From contig URYP01000082.1 in assembly GCA_900552115.1 (NCBI GenBank), positions 1 through 9,583 on the forward strand: a stretch of DNA of 9,583 nucleotides. Direction: 5' to 3'. A model generated the notes under the pieces. The model did no database searches, was not told the DNA's origin, and saw nothing but the letters and a program-made list of their open reading frames with translations. Source of the DNA: an uncultured Oscillospiraceae bacterium (lineage in GTDB: Bacteria; Bacillota; Clostridia; Oscillospirales; Acutalibacteraceae). Positions 1 to 7,401 of this stretch are shown piece after piece. Numbering within the stretch: the stretch's first letter is position 1; the number at the start of each line of letters is the position of its first letter. A program made the translations under genes and the position numbers.

Positions 1-55
1 TGACGGTTCCCCCTCACACTCCCCCTCCCTCCGAGAATACTTATGAATAATTTCA
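1..55. other. Intergenic G-rich stretch at the left edge
   Basis: No gene is visible here. On the minus strand the segment is very G-rich (runs of 3, 5 and 5 G between about 32 and 8), which could be a polypurine leader or a quadruplex-forming tract before a gene outside the window. No start codon is seen. Confidence 0.35.
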
Positions 56-85
56 GGGCCTTCGCCTCAAACGAGGCGAAGGCCC
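56..85 (-). terminator. Likely terminator after the efp unit (13-bp perfect hairpin)
   Basis: A perfect 13-bp stem (GGGCCTTCGCCTC pairing with GAGGCGAAGGCCC) with a four-base loop begins 39 bases after the CD1247-like stop. The leftward tail is only loosely U-rich (TGAAATTATT), so it may work inefficiently, act as an RNA-stability element, or serve both directions, since the rightward side has a CTTTTT run some bases on. Confidence 0.7.
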
Positions 86-124
86 ATCATACTGCCTCTT
101 TTTCAAGACGGCTGCCGGCAAAAA

Positions 125-556
125 TCAGTCTTCGCCGTCTTTGTCGCAGCAGCCGCAGTCGCAGCCATCTTCACAGCAATCGTCCAGATCGAACTCCAGA
201 TGCTCGCCGCAGTTCGGGCACTCGACGCCGCCTTCCAGCAGCGTTTCTTCATCCACACAGAACTCCTCGTCGCAGTTCGGGCAGGTGATGTCATAATATT
301 CGTCGTCGCCGCAGGTGCAGCCGTCTTCGTCGTATTCCTCATAGAAATCGCTTTCCAGCATATCGAGGTCTTCGTCGATGGCGTCGACCTGCTCGGTCAG
401 CTCCGCGCTGTAGTCTTCCAGATCTTCCACAGACAGGGCCAGATCGGCCAGTACGTCCATGACAGCTTTCCACAACTTGCCCTCATTGCTCTCCGGGTCA
501 ACGTTCATGCCCTCCAGCAGGCCTTTCAGGAAAGCTACTTTTTCGGTAATCGTCAT
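125..556 (-). CDS. CD1247-type N-terminal domain protein with zinc ribbon and Cys-rich acidic tail
   Basis: 143 residues, cytoplasmic, no signal or membrane segment. Residues 1 to about 70 (MTITEKVAFLKGLLEG onwards, then a strongly acidic, probably coiled-coil stretch around SVEDLEDYSAELTEQVDAID) match the clostridial CD1247 N-terminal domain, whose function is unknown to me. Residues 92-116 form a zinc ribbon with C92/C95 and C113/C116. The tail adds CCEDGCDCGCCDKDGED (127-143); in all there are 13 cysteines and very many Asp/Glu. ATG 556 is preferred because AAAAGGAGG lies nine bases upstream, whereas ATG 565 directly abuts that site. It is co-transcribed with efp (40-base gap) and followed by a strong hairpin. 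Family placement is good; the role is unknown, with metal binding an inference. Confidence 0.85.
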   Translation of the reverse strand: MTITEKVAFLKGLLEGMNVDPESNEGKLWKAVMDVLADLALSVEDLEDYSAELTEQVDAIDEDLDMLESDFYEEYDEDGCTCGDDEYYDITCPNCDEEFCVDEETLLEGGVECPNCGEHLEFDLDDCCEDGCDCGCCDKDGED

Positions 557-565
557 ATTGGTCAT

Positions 566-574
566 CCTCCTTTT
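566..574 (-). promoter_or_regulatory. Ribosome-binding site deciding the CD1247-like gene start
   Basis: AAAAGGAGG directly followed by an ATG (565) that is too close to use, then a second ATG (556) nine bases away. This favours the protein beginning MTITEK. Confidence 0.8.
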
Positions 575-596
575 ATTCAGGTGTTCAGGGTATGGT

Positions 597-1154
597 TCAG
601 GCACGCTCCATGTATTCGCCGGTACGGGTATCCACCCGAATCATTTCGCCCTCATCGATAAACAGGGGCACACGCACTTCGGCGCCGGTCTCCAGCACCG
701 CGGGCTTGGTGGCGTTGGTCGCCGTGTCGCCTTTAAAGCCGGGATCCGTCTGAGTAATCTGCAGCTCCACAAAATTGGGGGGATCGATGCCGAACACCTT
801 GCCTTTGTAAGACATGACCTTGCAGATCATGTTTTCCTTGACAAACTTAAAGTTGTCCGACAGGAGATCCTTGCCGATGGGCATCAGCTCAAAGGTTTCC
901 TGATCCATGAAGTAGTAGAGATCGCCGTCGTTGTAGGAATACTCCATATCCTTTCTCTCGACATAGGCCGTCGGGAATTTATCGGTGGGATTGAACGTTT
1001 TTTCCACCACCGAACCCGCAATGACGTTGCGGATTTTCGTGCGGACAAACGCCGCGCCCTTGCCGGGTTTTACATGTTGGAATTCAATGATCTGATATAC
1101 GTTGCCATCCATTTCAAAGGTAACGCCATTGCGAAAATCACCTGCAGAAATCAT
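597..1154 (-). CDS. efp: Translation elongation factor P
   Basis: 185 residues from ATG 1154, the canonical length. EF-P binds between the P and E sites and relieves ribosomes stalled on consecutive prolines. Three beta-barrel domains are expected: the KOW-like N-domain (about 1-65) with the tip [10 protein letters not shown], where K32 is the usual position of the post-translationally modified residue; the OB middle domain with the YFMDQETFE stretch; and the C-terminal OB domain with [15 protein letters not shown] and ending RTGEYMERA. An earlier in-frame Met at 1178 would add eight residues overlapping the ribosome-binding site, so it is rejected. The gene has its own promoter and is followed after 40 bases by the CD1247-like gene. 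No modification enzyme is in the window. Confidence 0.98.
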   Translation of the reverse strand: MISAGDFRNGVTFEMDGNVYQIIEFQHVKPGKGAAFVRTKIRNVIAGSVVEKTFNPTDKFPTAYVERKDMEYSYNDGDLYYFMDQETFELMPIGKDLLSDNFKFVKENMICKVMSYKGKVFGIDPPNFVELQITQTDPGFKGDTATNATKPAVLETGAEVRVPLFIDEGEMIRVDTRTGEYMERA

Positions 1155-1162
1155 ACCATAAT

Positions 1163-1168
1163 CCTCCT
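1163..1168 (-). promoter_or_regulatory. Ribosome-binding site deciding the efp start
   Basis: AGGAGG eight bases before ATG 1154, giving the usual N-terminus MISAGDF. Confidence 0.9.
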
Positions 1169-1211
1169 GTTTTTGCACTCAGATACCCCTCCGGGGCAAT
1201 AGGTTTAGTTT

Positions 1212-1240
1212 AGTATACCGTATTTACCCCGGCTTTTCAA
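1212..1240 (-). promoter_or_regulatory. Sigma-A promoter for efp
   Basis: TTGAAA (1240-1235), a 17-base spacer and TATACT (1217-1212) on the minus strand lie in the gap between the peptidase gene and efp, giving a leader of about 50 bases. The leader contains a small CCCC-GGA-GGGG hairpin (1196-1186) before the ribosome-binding site. Confidence 0.8.
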
Positions 1241-1291
1241 GCCATATCGGGAAATTTTTCGCCATAAAACCGCTAAACGGCAGTCGTCATC

Positions 1292-2359
1292 TTATAGAAC
1301 GATAAGTTCTTTGGGACTGGCCGTCAGGTTTTCACTGCCGTCGCCGGTAATCAGGGCCATATCCTCGATCCGCACGCCGAAGCGTCCCGGCAGGTATATC
1401 CCCGGTTCCACGGTGACCACGCTGCCCGCGGCCAGCACCTGTTCCCCTGCTGACGGGGATAAATGGGGAGCTTCGTGAATTTCCACCCCCACGCCGTGGC
1501 CGGTACTGTGGCCGAAAGCATCCCCAAAGCCGGCGCGGTCAATAATATCCCGGGCTGCCGCGTCGCCGGCCTCACAGGGCAGCCCCGCACGCAGGGCCGC
1601 AAGGGCCGCCTCCTGCGCCCGCAGGACAATGCCATAGACATCCCGCTGTTCGTCGGATACGGCCCCCACCGCCACGGTACGGGTCATATCCGAGTGCCAG
1701 CCGTCCACCACGGCGCCAAAATCCATTGTAATCAGTTCGCCCCGCTCCACCGGCTTGTCGCTGGGCGCTCCATGGGGCAGCGCGCCGTTTTTACCGGATA
1801 CGACGATAAAATCGAACGCTACCCGTTCGGCGCCCTGCCATCGGATCAGCCGCTCCAGCTCCAGAGCAATTTCCCGTTCGGTACGGCCAGGGCGGATAAA
1901 GGGCAGAATATACTCGAAGCCATACTCGGTCAACGCCTGTGCCTGGCGTATTTTGCAAAGTTCCTCCGGTGTCTTGACGAGACGCTCTTCCCGCAGCCAG
2001 CCTTCCAGCGTCCCGTCGCCGATCCACTGAAGCTGCGGCAGGCGTTCCTGCCACAGTCGGAACGTCCCCACCGGCATCTGATCCGCCTCAATATAGACCT
2101 GCTCCACCCGACGTTCCGCCAGATATTCGCCCACACCTTCGCTCATCCGCCGGTAGGTGCGGCATTCCATCGTGGTTACCGCAGCCCGCGCCGCTTCGAT
2201 ATAGCGGAAATCGGTCAGGAAGCAGGCGCCGTCCGCCGTGACGACTACGCAGCCGTCGCTGGAGAGAAAGCCGGTCAAATACCGGCGGTTATGCTCCGAT
2301 GTGATGAGCATGGCCTGCCCTTTCTGCAGGCGGGCTGCCAACGCTTCGGCGTGGTTCAT
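1292..2359 (-). CDS. pepP: M24-family Xaa-Pro aminopeptidase (aminopeptidase P type)
   Basis: 355 residues. The N-terminal part (about 1-125) is the creatinase-type non-catalytic domain; the rest is the pita-bread metallopeptidase fold that removes the N-terminal residue ahead of proline, with two metal ions. Ligands: D213 (TMDFGA), D224 (WHSDMTRT), H288 (STGHGVG), E318 (TVEPGIYL) and E332 (RIEDMAL); H196 (LPHGAPS) and H295 (IHEAPH) are also conserved. An in-frame TGA lies just before ATG 2359, so that start is the first available Met; GGTGA six bases upstream can pair with 16S rRNA. It follows aroQ by 39 bases, and its neighbour downstream is efp, a common Clostridia order. Exact specificity (Xaa-Pro aminopeptidase versus dipeptidase) cannot be settled from sequence. 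No convincing terminator follows. Confidence 0.94.
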   Translation of the reverse strand: MNHAEALAARLQKGQAMLITSEHNRRYLTGFLSSDGCVVVTADGACFLTDFRYIEAARAAVTTMECRTYRRMSEGVGEYLAERRVEQVYIEADQMPVGTFRLWQERLPQLQWIGDGTLEGWLREERLVKTPEELCKIRQAQALTEYGFEYILPFIRPGRTEREIALELERLIRWQGAERVAFDFIVVSGKNGALPHGAPSDKPVERGELITMDFGAVVDGWHSDMTRTVAVGAVSDEQRDVYGIVLRAQEAALAALRAGLPCEAGDAAARDIIDRAGFGDAFGHSTGHGVGVEIHEAPHLSPSAGEQVLAAGSVVTVEPGIYLPGRFGVRIEDMALITGDGSENLTASPKELIVL

Positions 2360-2398
2360 TCGGAATCACCCATCCTTTCGCAAATGCCGCCGTCTGTA

Positions 2399-2830
2399 TT
2401 ACGCCAGGGCCTCCAGCGCTTCCAGCGCCAGCAGATATCCGGCCGGGCCAAAGCCGGCGATCTGCCCTTTGCAGACCGGGGCGATAACCGATTTGTGCCG
2501 GAATTCCTCCCGCGCGTGAATATTGGATAAATGCACTTCCACAACCGGCAGCCGGATCGCGGCGATCGCGTCGCGGATAGCGTAGCTGTAGTGAGTGTAG
2601 GCACCGGCATTTAGGACGATGCCGGCGTATTGGCCCATCGCCGCGTGCAACAGGTCGATCAATTCTCCCTCGCTGTTGGACTGGGCAAAGGACACGCCCA
2701 CGCCCAAGGCGCCGGCTTTCTCTGAGATACGCTCACAGATGGACTCATAGCTGTCAGTTCCATAGACACCCGGTTCCCGCATCCCCAGCAGGTTCAAATT
2801 GGGACCGTTTAGCACCAGATATTGCTTCAC
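2399..2830 (-). CDS. aroQ: Type II 3-dehydroquinate dehydratase
   Basis: 143 residues, the standard size for the small dodecameric type II enzyme. It removes water from 3-dehydroquinate to give 3-dehydroshikimate in the shikimate pathway for aromatic amino acids. Visible marks: LNGPNLNLLGMREPGVYG with catalytic Y23, the N74 block NAGAYTHYSYAIRDA, catalytic H100 in EVHLSNIHAREEFR, and R111. The start is GTG at 2830, overlapping the preceding stop as GTGA; a GAGGA site lies just upstream. This overlap implies translational coupling to the TIM-barrel gene. No other shikimate gene is in the window. The C-terminal end (LLALEALEALA) is the usual short helix. Confidence 0.97.
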   Translation of the reverse strand: MKQYLVLNGPNLNLLGMREPGVYGTDSYESICERISEKAGALGVGVSFAQSNSEGELIDLLHAAMGQYAGIVLNAGAYTHYSYAIRDAIAAIRLPVVEVHLSNIHAREEFRHKSVIAPVCKGQIAGFGPAGYLLALEALEALA

Positions 2831-3708
2831 GCTTCCTCATCCTTTCCATAGACAGCGGCCGCCTGTTCCCGCCATAACCGCTGCATTTCGCCCGCGTCCT
2901 CGGCCTGCGTGCCACTCGATTCGCAGATCACGACCGGCGACAGCCGCCGCTCAGCGATCAGGGTCATCAGCGGCATCGGCTCCGGGCCAAACACATCATC
3001 CGCGAATGTGAGATGCCGTTTTTCGCCGCCGGCGGAGTATTCGATTTTGGAAAAATGGACATGGAATGAACGGCCGCGTTCCTCGCCCAACTGGTTATGA
3101 ATCTGATCCAGCGCGGCGGCAAACGCGTCCCGCGTGTTCATACCGCCCGCCAGCCGGCTGTTGAGATGACCGAAATCGATACAGGGATAAAAGCGTTCGT
3201 CTACCGTGCACATGTGCAGCACCTCGTCGAGATCGCCCAACTGGTTGATTTTTCCCATGGTTTCGGGACAGATATGCACATTTGACAGGCCTTCTTCATC
3301 CAAAACCGACTGGGCTTTGCGCAGGGTTTCCATCGCAAGGGCGGTGGCCTCCCCGCGGCTGCGGCCGCCCAGGCCGCCCGGATGCACCACGATCCGGCTG
3401 CCGCCCATCCAGGAGACCAGCCGGGCGCTGGCAAGGATATAACCAACGCTGTTGTCCCGCTTAGCCTCTTCCACCGAGGCGAGCGAGATATAATAAGGGG
3501 CGTGAAGCGACACGGCAATGCCATGCTGGGCCGCTTTTTCCCCAAACGCCTCGGCGGTTTTCTGCGTGACCCGCGTGCCGTGACCGCACTGGTATTCATA
3601 CGCTGTCAGGCCACGCTCCTCGAGCCAGCCCGGCGCTTGCATGGTGGATTTTAAGCCGGCCGCAAAAAACGAGTCGCTATTGCCGGCCGGACCGAATTTT
3701 GGGTTCAT
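2827..3708 (-). CDS. Endonuclease-IV-like TIM-barrel protein (AP endonuclease family 2)
   Basis: 293 residues from ATG 3708. The fold is that of endonuclease IV / xylose-isomerase-like TIM barrels. True endonuclease IV cuts DNA at abasic sites using three metal ions. Candidate metal ligands are H69 (SLHAPYY), H109 (VVHPGG), E149 (CPETMGK), D178 and H181 (IDFGHL), H216 or H218 (FHVHF), H232 (KRHLTF) and E263 (ICESSGTQAED). The Asp usually two residues before the last His is not clearly present (K230 there), so this is a distinct branch and its substrate is uncertain. The start is set by AAAAGGAGG six bases upstream; an earlier in-frame Met at 3759 would add 17 basic residues without family support. 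It overlaps yqeG by 32 bases and aroQ by 4. Confidence 0.85.
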   Translation of the reverse strand: MNPKFGPAGNSDSFFAAGLKSTMQAPGWLEERGLTAYEYQCGHGTRVTQKTAEAFGEKAAQHGIAVSLHAPYYISLASVEEAKRDNSVGYILASARLVSWMGGSRIVVHPGGLGGRSRGEATALAMETLRKAQSVLDEEGLSNVHICPETMGKINQLGDLDEVLHMCTVDERFYPCIDFGHLNSRLAGGMNTRDAFAAALDQIHNQLGEERGRSFHVHFSKIEYSAGGEKRHLTFADDVFGPEPMPLMTLIAERRLSPVVICESSGTQAEDAGEMQRLWREQAAAVYGKDEEA

Positions 3709-4216
3709 GGGGGGCCTCCTTTTCCGCCGGATACCGGCGCCCCAGCATCCAGCGTTCACATTTCCGTTTCAACATCAGGGTGGGTTTTCCGGTTTCCGGT
3801 TCTATCGGTTTCAGCATAATGGAACGCATACCGCACAGGTTTGCACCCATGACATCGGTGAACATCTGGTCTCCGATGATGGCGCATTCCCGTCGGCGGA
3901 GCCCCAGCCTCCGTGCGCCCCGGAAGTAGCCGAGCGGCGACGGCTTGCAGGCGAAAGCAATACAGCGCAGGCCCACCTTTTCAGCAAACGGCCGCACCCG
4001 GTTTGGCAGCCCGTTCGACACAATGGTCAGGGCGAAACCCTCCCGGTCCATCCGATGCAGCCAGGCCTTCACGTCATCCGCGAGTTCCTGGCTTTTATAC
4101 CGGGTCAGGGTATTGTCCACGTCGAGCAGAAGCCCTTTGATGCCCTGACGACGCAGTTCCTCCGCCGTGACGTCGGTTATGCGGTTTTTCATCATGGTAG
4201 GATAAAACAGCGGCAT
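3677..4216 (-). CDS. yqeG: YqeG-family HAD phosphatase
   Basis: 179 residues of the HAD subfamily IIIA, YqeG group; related proteins include phosphatidylglycerophosphatases, so a role in phospholipid synthesis is possible but unproven here. HAD motifs in order: DVDNTL with nucleophile D32 and acid/base D34; SNG with S67; K91 in CKPSP; and GDQMFTDV with D116 and D121. The opening LFYPTMMKNRITDVTAEEL matches the usual N-terminus before the nucleophile, supporting ATG 4216, which has GGGAGA nine bases upstream. The C-terminus is basic. The last ten codons and the TAG overlap the start of the next gene by 32 bases, so the two are translationally linked. Confidence 0.92.
   Translation of the reverse strand: MPLFYPTMMKNRITDVTAEELRRQGIKGLLLDVDNTLTRYKSQELADDVKAWLHRMDREGFALTIVSNGLPNRVRPFAEKVGLRCIAFACKPSPLGYFRGARRLGLRRRECAIIGDQMFTDVMGANLCGMRSIMLKPIEPETGKPTLMLKRKCERWMLGRRYPAEKEAPHEPKIRSGRQ
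3715..3723 (-). promoter_or_regulatory. Ribosome-binding site deciding the TIM-barrel gene start
   Basis: AAAAGGAGG followed by six C residues and ATG 3708. It lies inside the yqeG coding region and selects the start MNPKFGPAGN. Confidence 0.85.
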
Positions 4217-4251
4217 GGCATGTGTTCTCCCGTGTTGTCATTTTGTCCTTA

Positions 4252-4280
4252 ATTATACAGGGATATTCCCCCGATGACAA
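4252..4280 (-). promoter_or_regulatory. Sigma-A promoter for the yqeG–aroQ–pepP unit
   Basis: TTGTCA (4280-4275), a 17-base spacer and a perfect TATAAT (4257-4252) on the minus strand lie directly after the rpsU terminator and about 36 bases before the yqeG ATG. The spacer contains a short inverted repeat, GGGA-ATA-TCCC (4270-4260). Confidence 0.85.
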
Positions 4281-4282
4281 GC

Positions 4283-4309
4283 AAAAAAGCGGGCTTATCG
4301 CCCGCTTTT
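4283..4309 (-). terminator. Rho-independent terminator of rpsU
   Basis: On the minus strand a 10-bp stem (AAAAGCGGGC pairing with GCCCGCTTTT) closes a GATAA loop, and the transcript ends in a run of six U (4288-4283). It begins 10 bases after the rpsU stop codon. The opposite strand has a shorter T run, so it acts mainly leftwards. Confidence 0.93.
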
Positions 4310-4318
4310 CCGTAAACT

Positions 4319-4495
4319 TTATTTGAATTTTCTCTTGCGGGCCGCCTCTGATTTCTTTTTGCGCTTTACAGAAGGCTTCTCGTAGTGCTCACGTTTACGC
4401 ACCTCAGCAAGAGTGCCCGCCTTCGCACAGGATTTTTTCCACCGGCGCAGGGCGCTATCCAAACTCTCGTTATCTTTGACTCTGACTTCCGACAT
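4319..4495 (-). CDS. rpsU: 30S ribosomal protein bS21
   Basis: 58 residues. S21 is a small basic protein of the 30S subunit near the anti-Shine-Dalgarno region, helping mRNA engagement. The product begins [20 protein letters not shown], continues through [20 protein letters not shown], and ends with a highly basic tail ([15 protein letters not shown]), all typical of the family. The start at 4495 has a strong GGAGGGAGGGA site seven bases upstream. An ATG at 4500 is in another frame and gives an unrelated product. The gene stands alone with its own promoter and terminator between leuS and yqeG, so it is likely monocistronic and strongly expressed, with possible extra readthrough from leuS. Confidence 0.97.
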   Translation of the reverse strand: MSEVRVKDNESLDSALRRWKKSCAKAGTLAEVRKREHYEKPSVKRKKKSEAARKRKFK

Positions 4496-4553
4496 ACCAT
4501 ATTCCCTCCCTCCGCCAACCGACAGGGGTAATTATACAATTCGCGCAAATAGT

Positions 4554-4582
4554 ATTATATACTACTCTCGCCCGTCCGTCAA
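4554..4582 (-). promoter_or_regulatory. Sigma-A promoter for rpsU
   Basis: The minus strand reads TTGACG (4582-4577), a 17-base spacer, then a perfect TATAAT (4559-4554). It lies between the leuS stop and rpsU and gives a leader of roughly 50 bases. A 6-bp inverted repeat (tagtat/atacta, 4550-4564) overlaps the -10 box. Confidence 0.88.
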
Positions 4583-4601
4583 GAGTTTTTATACAAATTC
4601 G

Positions 4602-7013
4602 TCAGTTGGGACGGACGACGATATTGACCAGCTTGCCCGGAACATACAACTCTTTCAGGATTTTCCCGCCTGCCACAGCGGCGGCGATTTTGTCATCCGC
4701 CTTGGCCTGGGCCAGCACCTCGTCCTGGCTGGCATCCGCCGGGATCATCAGGCGGGTTCGGATTTTCCCATTGACCTGCACCGCGATTTCCACCATGGAT
4801 TCCACACATTTTGACTCGTCATAGGAGGGCCATTCGGCGTGGGCCAGCTGGCCGCCATACCCCATGGTCTCCCATAATTCTTCCGTCATATGCGGTGCGA
4901 AGGGATTGAGCAGGATCAGCAAAATCCGATATTCCTCGCGGGTGGCGCCGCCGGCGTTCGTCAGATCGTTGATCAGCGCCATCATGGCCGCGATGGCCGT
5001 GTTAAACTTCAGATGCTCGACATCCTCGCCCACCTTGCGGATGGTTTTGTGCAGGGCGGTCTCCAGCGCCGGCCGGATACCCTCGCCTGCAACGAGGTTA
5101 TCCTGCAGGGACCAAACCCGTTCCAGAAAACGCCGGCAGCCGCGGATGCTGTTGCTTGACCACGGCGCGGCCTTTTCAAAGTCGCCGATGAACATTTCAT
5201 AGAGACGCAGGGTGTCCGCGCCGTATTCCGCCACGATCTCATCCGGGTTGACCACGTTGCCGCGGGACTTCGACATTTTTTCACCGTTCTCGCCCAGAAT
5301 CATGCCATGGCTGGTCCGCTTACCATAGGGTTCCGGTGTGGGAACCACGCCGATGTCATAAAGGAACTTGTGCCAGAACCGGCTGTACAGCAGATGCAGG
5401 GTGGTATGCTCCATGCCGCCGTTGTACCAGTCGACCGGCATCCAGTATTCCAGGGCCTCTTTCGATGCCAGTTCCCGGTCGTTATGGGGATCGCAGTAGC
5501 GCAGGAAATACCAGGAAGAACCGCCCCACTGGGGCATGGTATCCGTTTCGCGCTTGGCCGGACCGCCGCAGTGCGGACAGGTGGTGTTTACCCACTCGTC
5601 GATAGCGGCCAGCGGCGATTCGCCGTTGTCGGTGGGCTCGTAGCTGTCCACCATCGGCAGTTTAACCGGAAGCTGTTCCTCCGGTACCGGCACATACCCG
5701 CACTCCGGGCAAATGACGATTGGAATAGGCTCGCCCCAATACCGCTGGCGGGAGAACACCCAGTCACGCAGCTTAAAATTGACCTTCTGCTCGCCGATGC
5801 CCTTTTCTGCCAGCCATGCGACAATTGCTTTTTTGGCTTCCTCCACCGGCATGCCGTTTAAAAAGCCGGAATTGACCATAATTCCTGTGGCGCAGTCGGT
5901 AAACGCCTCTTTTTCCACGTCGCCGCCGCTCACCACCTCGATGATGGGCAGGTCAAACTTTCTGGCGAATTCCCAGTCGCGGGTATCGTGGCCAGGCACC
6001 GCCATAATCGCACCGGTACCATAGGATACCAGCACATAATCGGAAATAAAAATAGGAATGTTTTGACCGTTGACCGGATTGATCGCCTCCACACCCTCGA
6101 GCCGGACGCCGGTTTTGTCCTTGGCCACCTCGGTGCGCTCAAAATCGGATTTGCGGGCTGCTTCTTCCCTGTAGGCCTGCACCGCGTCCATATTGCCGAG
6201 AATATCCTTCCACTCATCAATGAGCGGATGCTCCGGCGACATTACCATGTAAGTGGCACCGAACAGCGTGTCCGGTCGGGTGGTATAAATCTCGACCGGC
6301 TGGCCGGCCGTGGTTTCAAACCGCACCTGGGCGCCAGTGGAACGGCCGATCCAGTGGATCTGCTGAGCGCGCACCCGCTCCGGATAATTGACCAGGTCGA
6401 GGTCATCGATCAGGCGCTGGGCATACTCGGTTATTTTCAGCATCCACTGGCTTTTAACCTTGCGCACCACCTCGCCGCCGCAGCGTTCACAGACGCCACT
6501 GACCACTTCTTCATTGGCCAGCACGCATTTACAGGAGGTACACCAGTTGACAGCCATCTCTTTTTTATAGGCCAGCCCCTGTTTGTAGAGCTGCAGGAAA
6601 ATCCACTGCGTCCACTTGTAGTAGTCGGGATCGGTGGTATTGATTTCCCGCGTCCAATCAAAGGAGAGTCCCAGGGACTGCAACTGGGATTTGAACCGCG
6701 CCACATTGTTTTTGGTGACAATTTCGGGGTGGATATGGTTTTTTATCGCAAAGTTTTCCGTGGGCAGGCCAAAAGCGTCCCATCCCATCGGGTAAAGGAC
6801 GTTATAGCCCTGCAGGCGGCGTTTGCGCGCCACCACGTCCAACGCCGTGTAGGAGCGGGGATGCCCGACATGCAGGCCCTGCCCCGAGGGGTAGGGAAAC
6901 TCCACCAGCGCGTAAAACTTGGGTTTGTCCGTATCCTCCGACGCGGCAAAGGTATTGTCCTTTTCCCAGACAGCCTGCCACTTTTTCTCAATGGACGACG
7001 GTTCGTATTTCAT
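4602..7013 (-). CDS. leuS: Leucyl-tRNA synthetase
   Basis: 803 residues from the preferred start, the usual bacterial length. This cytoplasmic class I enzyme charges tRNA-Leu using ATP. The HIGH-type motif is HVGH (48-51) and the KMSKS motif is at 579-583. The inserted CP1 editing domain carries TTRPD (244-248) and the [18 protein letters not shown] block whose Asp is used in hydrolysis of mischarged tRNA. C158, C161, C175 and C178 form a likely zinc site; a second CxxC pair group (CPECG, CPHCGG) precedes the [14 protein letters not shown] segment. I chose ATG 7013 because GAGGGA sits seven bases upstream and the protein then begins MKYEPS, as in homologues. An upstream in-frame ATG at 7028 would overlap rsfS and lacks a good site. 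No T-box leader is possible in the 4-base gap, so expression depends on the upstream operon. No terminator is seen after the TGA. Confidence 0.98.
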   Translation of the reverse strand: MKYEPSSIEKKWQAVWEKDNTFAASEDTDKPKFYALVEFPYPSGQGLHVGHPRSYTALDVVARKRRLQGYNVLYPMGWDAFGLPTENFAIKNHIHPEIVTKNNVARFKSQLQSLGLSFDWTREINTTDPDYYKWTQWIFLQLYKQGLAYKKEMAVNWCTSCKCVLANEEVVSGVCERCGGEVVRKVKSQWMLKITEYAQRLIDDLDLVNYPERVRAQQIHWIGRSTGAQVRFETTAGQPVEIYTTRPDTLFGATYMVMSPEHPLIDEWKDILGNMDAVQAYREEAARKSDFERTEVAKDKTGVRLEGVEAINPVNGQNIPIFISDYVLVSYGTGAIMAVPGHDTRDWEFARKFDLPIIEVVSGGDVEKEAFTDCATGIMVNSGFLNGMPVEEAKKAIVAWLAEKGIGEQKVNFKLRDWVFSRQRYWGEPIPIVICPECGYVPVPEEQLPVKLPMVDSYEPTDNGESPLAAIDEWVNTTCPHCGGPAKRETDTMPQWGGSSWYFLRYCDPHNDRELASKEALEYWMPVDWYNGGMEHTTLHLLYSRFWHKFLYDIGVVPTPEPYGKRTSHGMILGENGEKMSKSRGNVVNPDEIVAEYGADTLRLYEMFIGDFEKAAPWSSNSIRGCRRFLERVWSLQDNLVAGEGIRPALETALHKTIRKVGEDVEHLKFNTAIAAMMALINDLTNAGGATREEYRILLILLNPFAPHMTEELWETMGYGGQLAHAEWPSYDESKCVESMVEIAVQVNGKIRTRLMIPADASQDEVLAQAKADDKIAAAVAGGKILKELYVPGKLVNIVVRPN

Positions 7014-7017
7014 CGGT

Positions 7018-7380
7018 TTATCCCTCATTCATCAAAAATTCTTGCACGTCTATCTGCCGGCCGTCCTTCCACAGCCGTTCCAGATCATAAAACTGACGGG
7101 TATCCTCTTTAAACACATGCGCCACCACGCTGCCGTAATCCATCAGGATCCAGCTGGCGGAGCCATAGCCCTCCACACGCTGGGGGAGAATACCGGCTTC
7201 TTTCAGCTCTTCTTCCACGTAATCGGTCAGCGATTTGACCTGCGTGTTGCTGGTGCCGTTCGCGATAACAAAATAGTCCGCGATTGAGGTTAGGTCGGTA
7301 ATACCGATTACCTGGATATTTTCGGCTTTATGCTTATCCAGCGAAGTGACAATGCGGGATACCAGCTCTTTGTTTTCCAT
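7018..7380 (-). CDS. rsfS: Ribosomal silencing factor RsfS (Iojap/YbeB family)
   Basis: 120 residues, the normal family length. RsfS binds ribosomal protein uL14 on the 50S subunit and blocks joining with the 30S, lowering translation when nutrients are short. Typical blocks are visible: [17 protein letters not shown] in the first half (from about residue 35), then [14 protein letters not shown], a VVAHVF strand and the closing [10 protein letters not shown]. The ATG at 7380 has a GGAAGGG-type ribosome-binding site in the 21-base gap after the LCP stop. The gene ends 4 bases before the preferred leuS start, so the two are almost certainly co-transcribed and probably translationally coupled. 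The LCP–rsfS–leuS order supports the call. Confidence 0.96.
   Translation of the reverse strand: MENKELVSRIVTSLDKHKAENIQVIGITDLTSIADYFVIANGTSNTQVKSLTDYVEEELKEAGILPQRVEGYGSASWILMDYGSVVAHVFKEDTRQFYDLERLWKDGRQIDVQEFLMNEG
7021..7026 (-). promoter_or_regulatory. Ribosome-binding site deciding the leuS start
   Basis: GAGGGA, seven bases before ATG 7013, lies inside the last codons of rsfS. It favours the shorter LeuS beginning MKYEPS over the ATG at 7028. Confidence 0.75.
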
Positions 7381-7401
7381 ATAAGGCTTCCCTTCCGTTA
7401 A

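Noticed and set aside
557..604. N-terminal extension of the CD1247-like protein
   Set aside because: It would cover the ribosome-binding site and has no resemblance to family N-termini.
1261..1285. Possible terminator after the Xaa-Pro peptidase gene
   Set aside because: The CCGTTTAGCGG stem has only three strong pairs plus wobbles before TTTT, too weak to call.
2356..2373. Five-codon minus-strand frame (MGDSE) ending on the peptidase start
   Set aside because: Its ATG overlaps the putative ribosome-binding region; more likely chance than a coupling peptide.
1463..2530. 355-residue plus-strand open frame opposite the peptidase and aroQ
   Set aside because: Spans two real genes on the other strand and shows no family motif or start signal.
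4366..4548. 60-residue minus-strand open frame over rpsU
   Set aside because: It is in a different frame from S21, whose sequence is unmistakable at 4495-4319.
7014..7017. T-box or other leader riboswitch for leuS
   Set aside because: Only four bases separate rsfS and leuS, leaving no room for a leader.
5988..7112. 374-residue plus-strand open frame opposite leuS and rsfS
   Set aside because: Antisense shadow of leuS, which has every expected class I synthetase motif.
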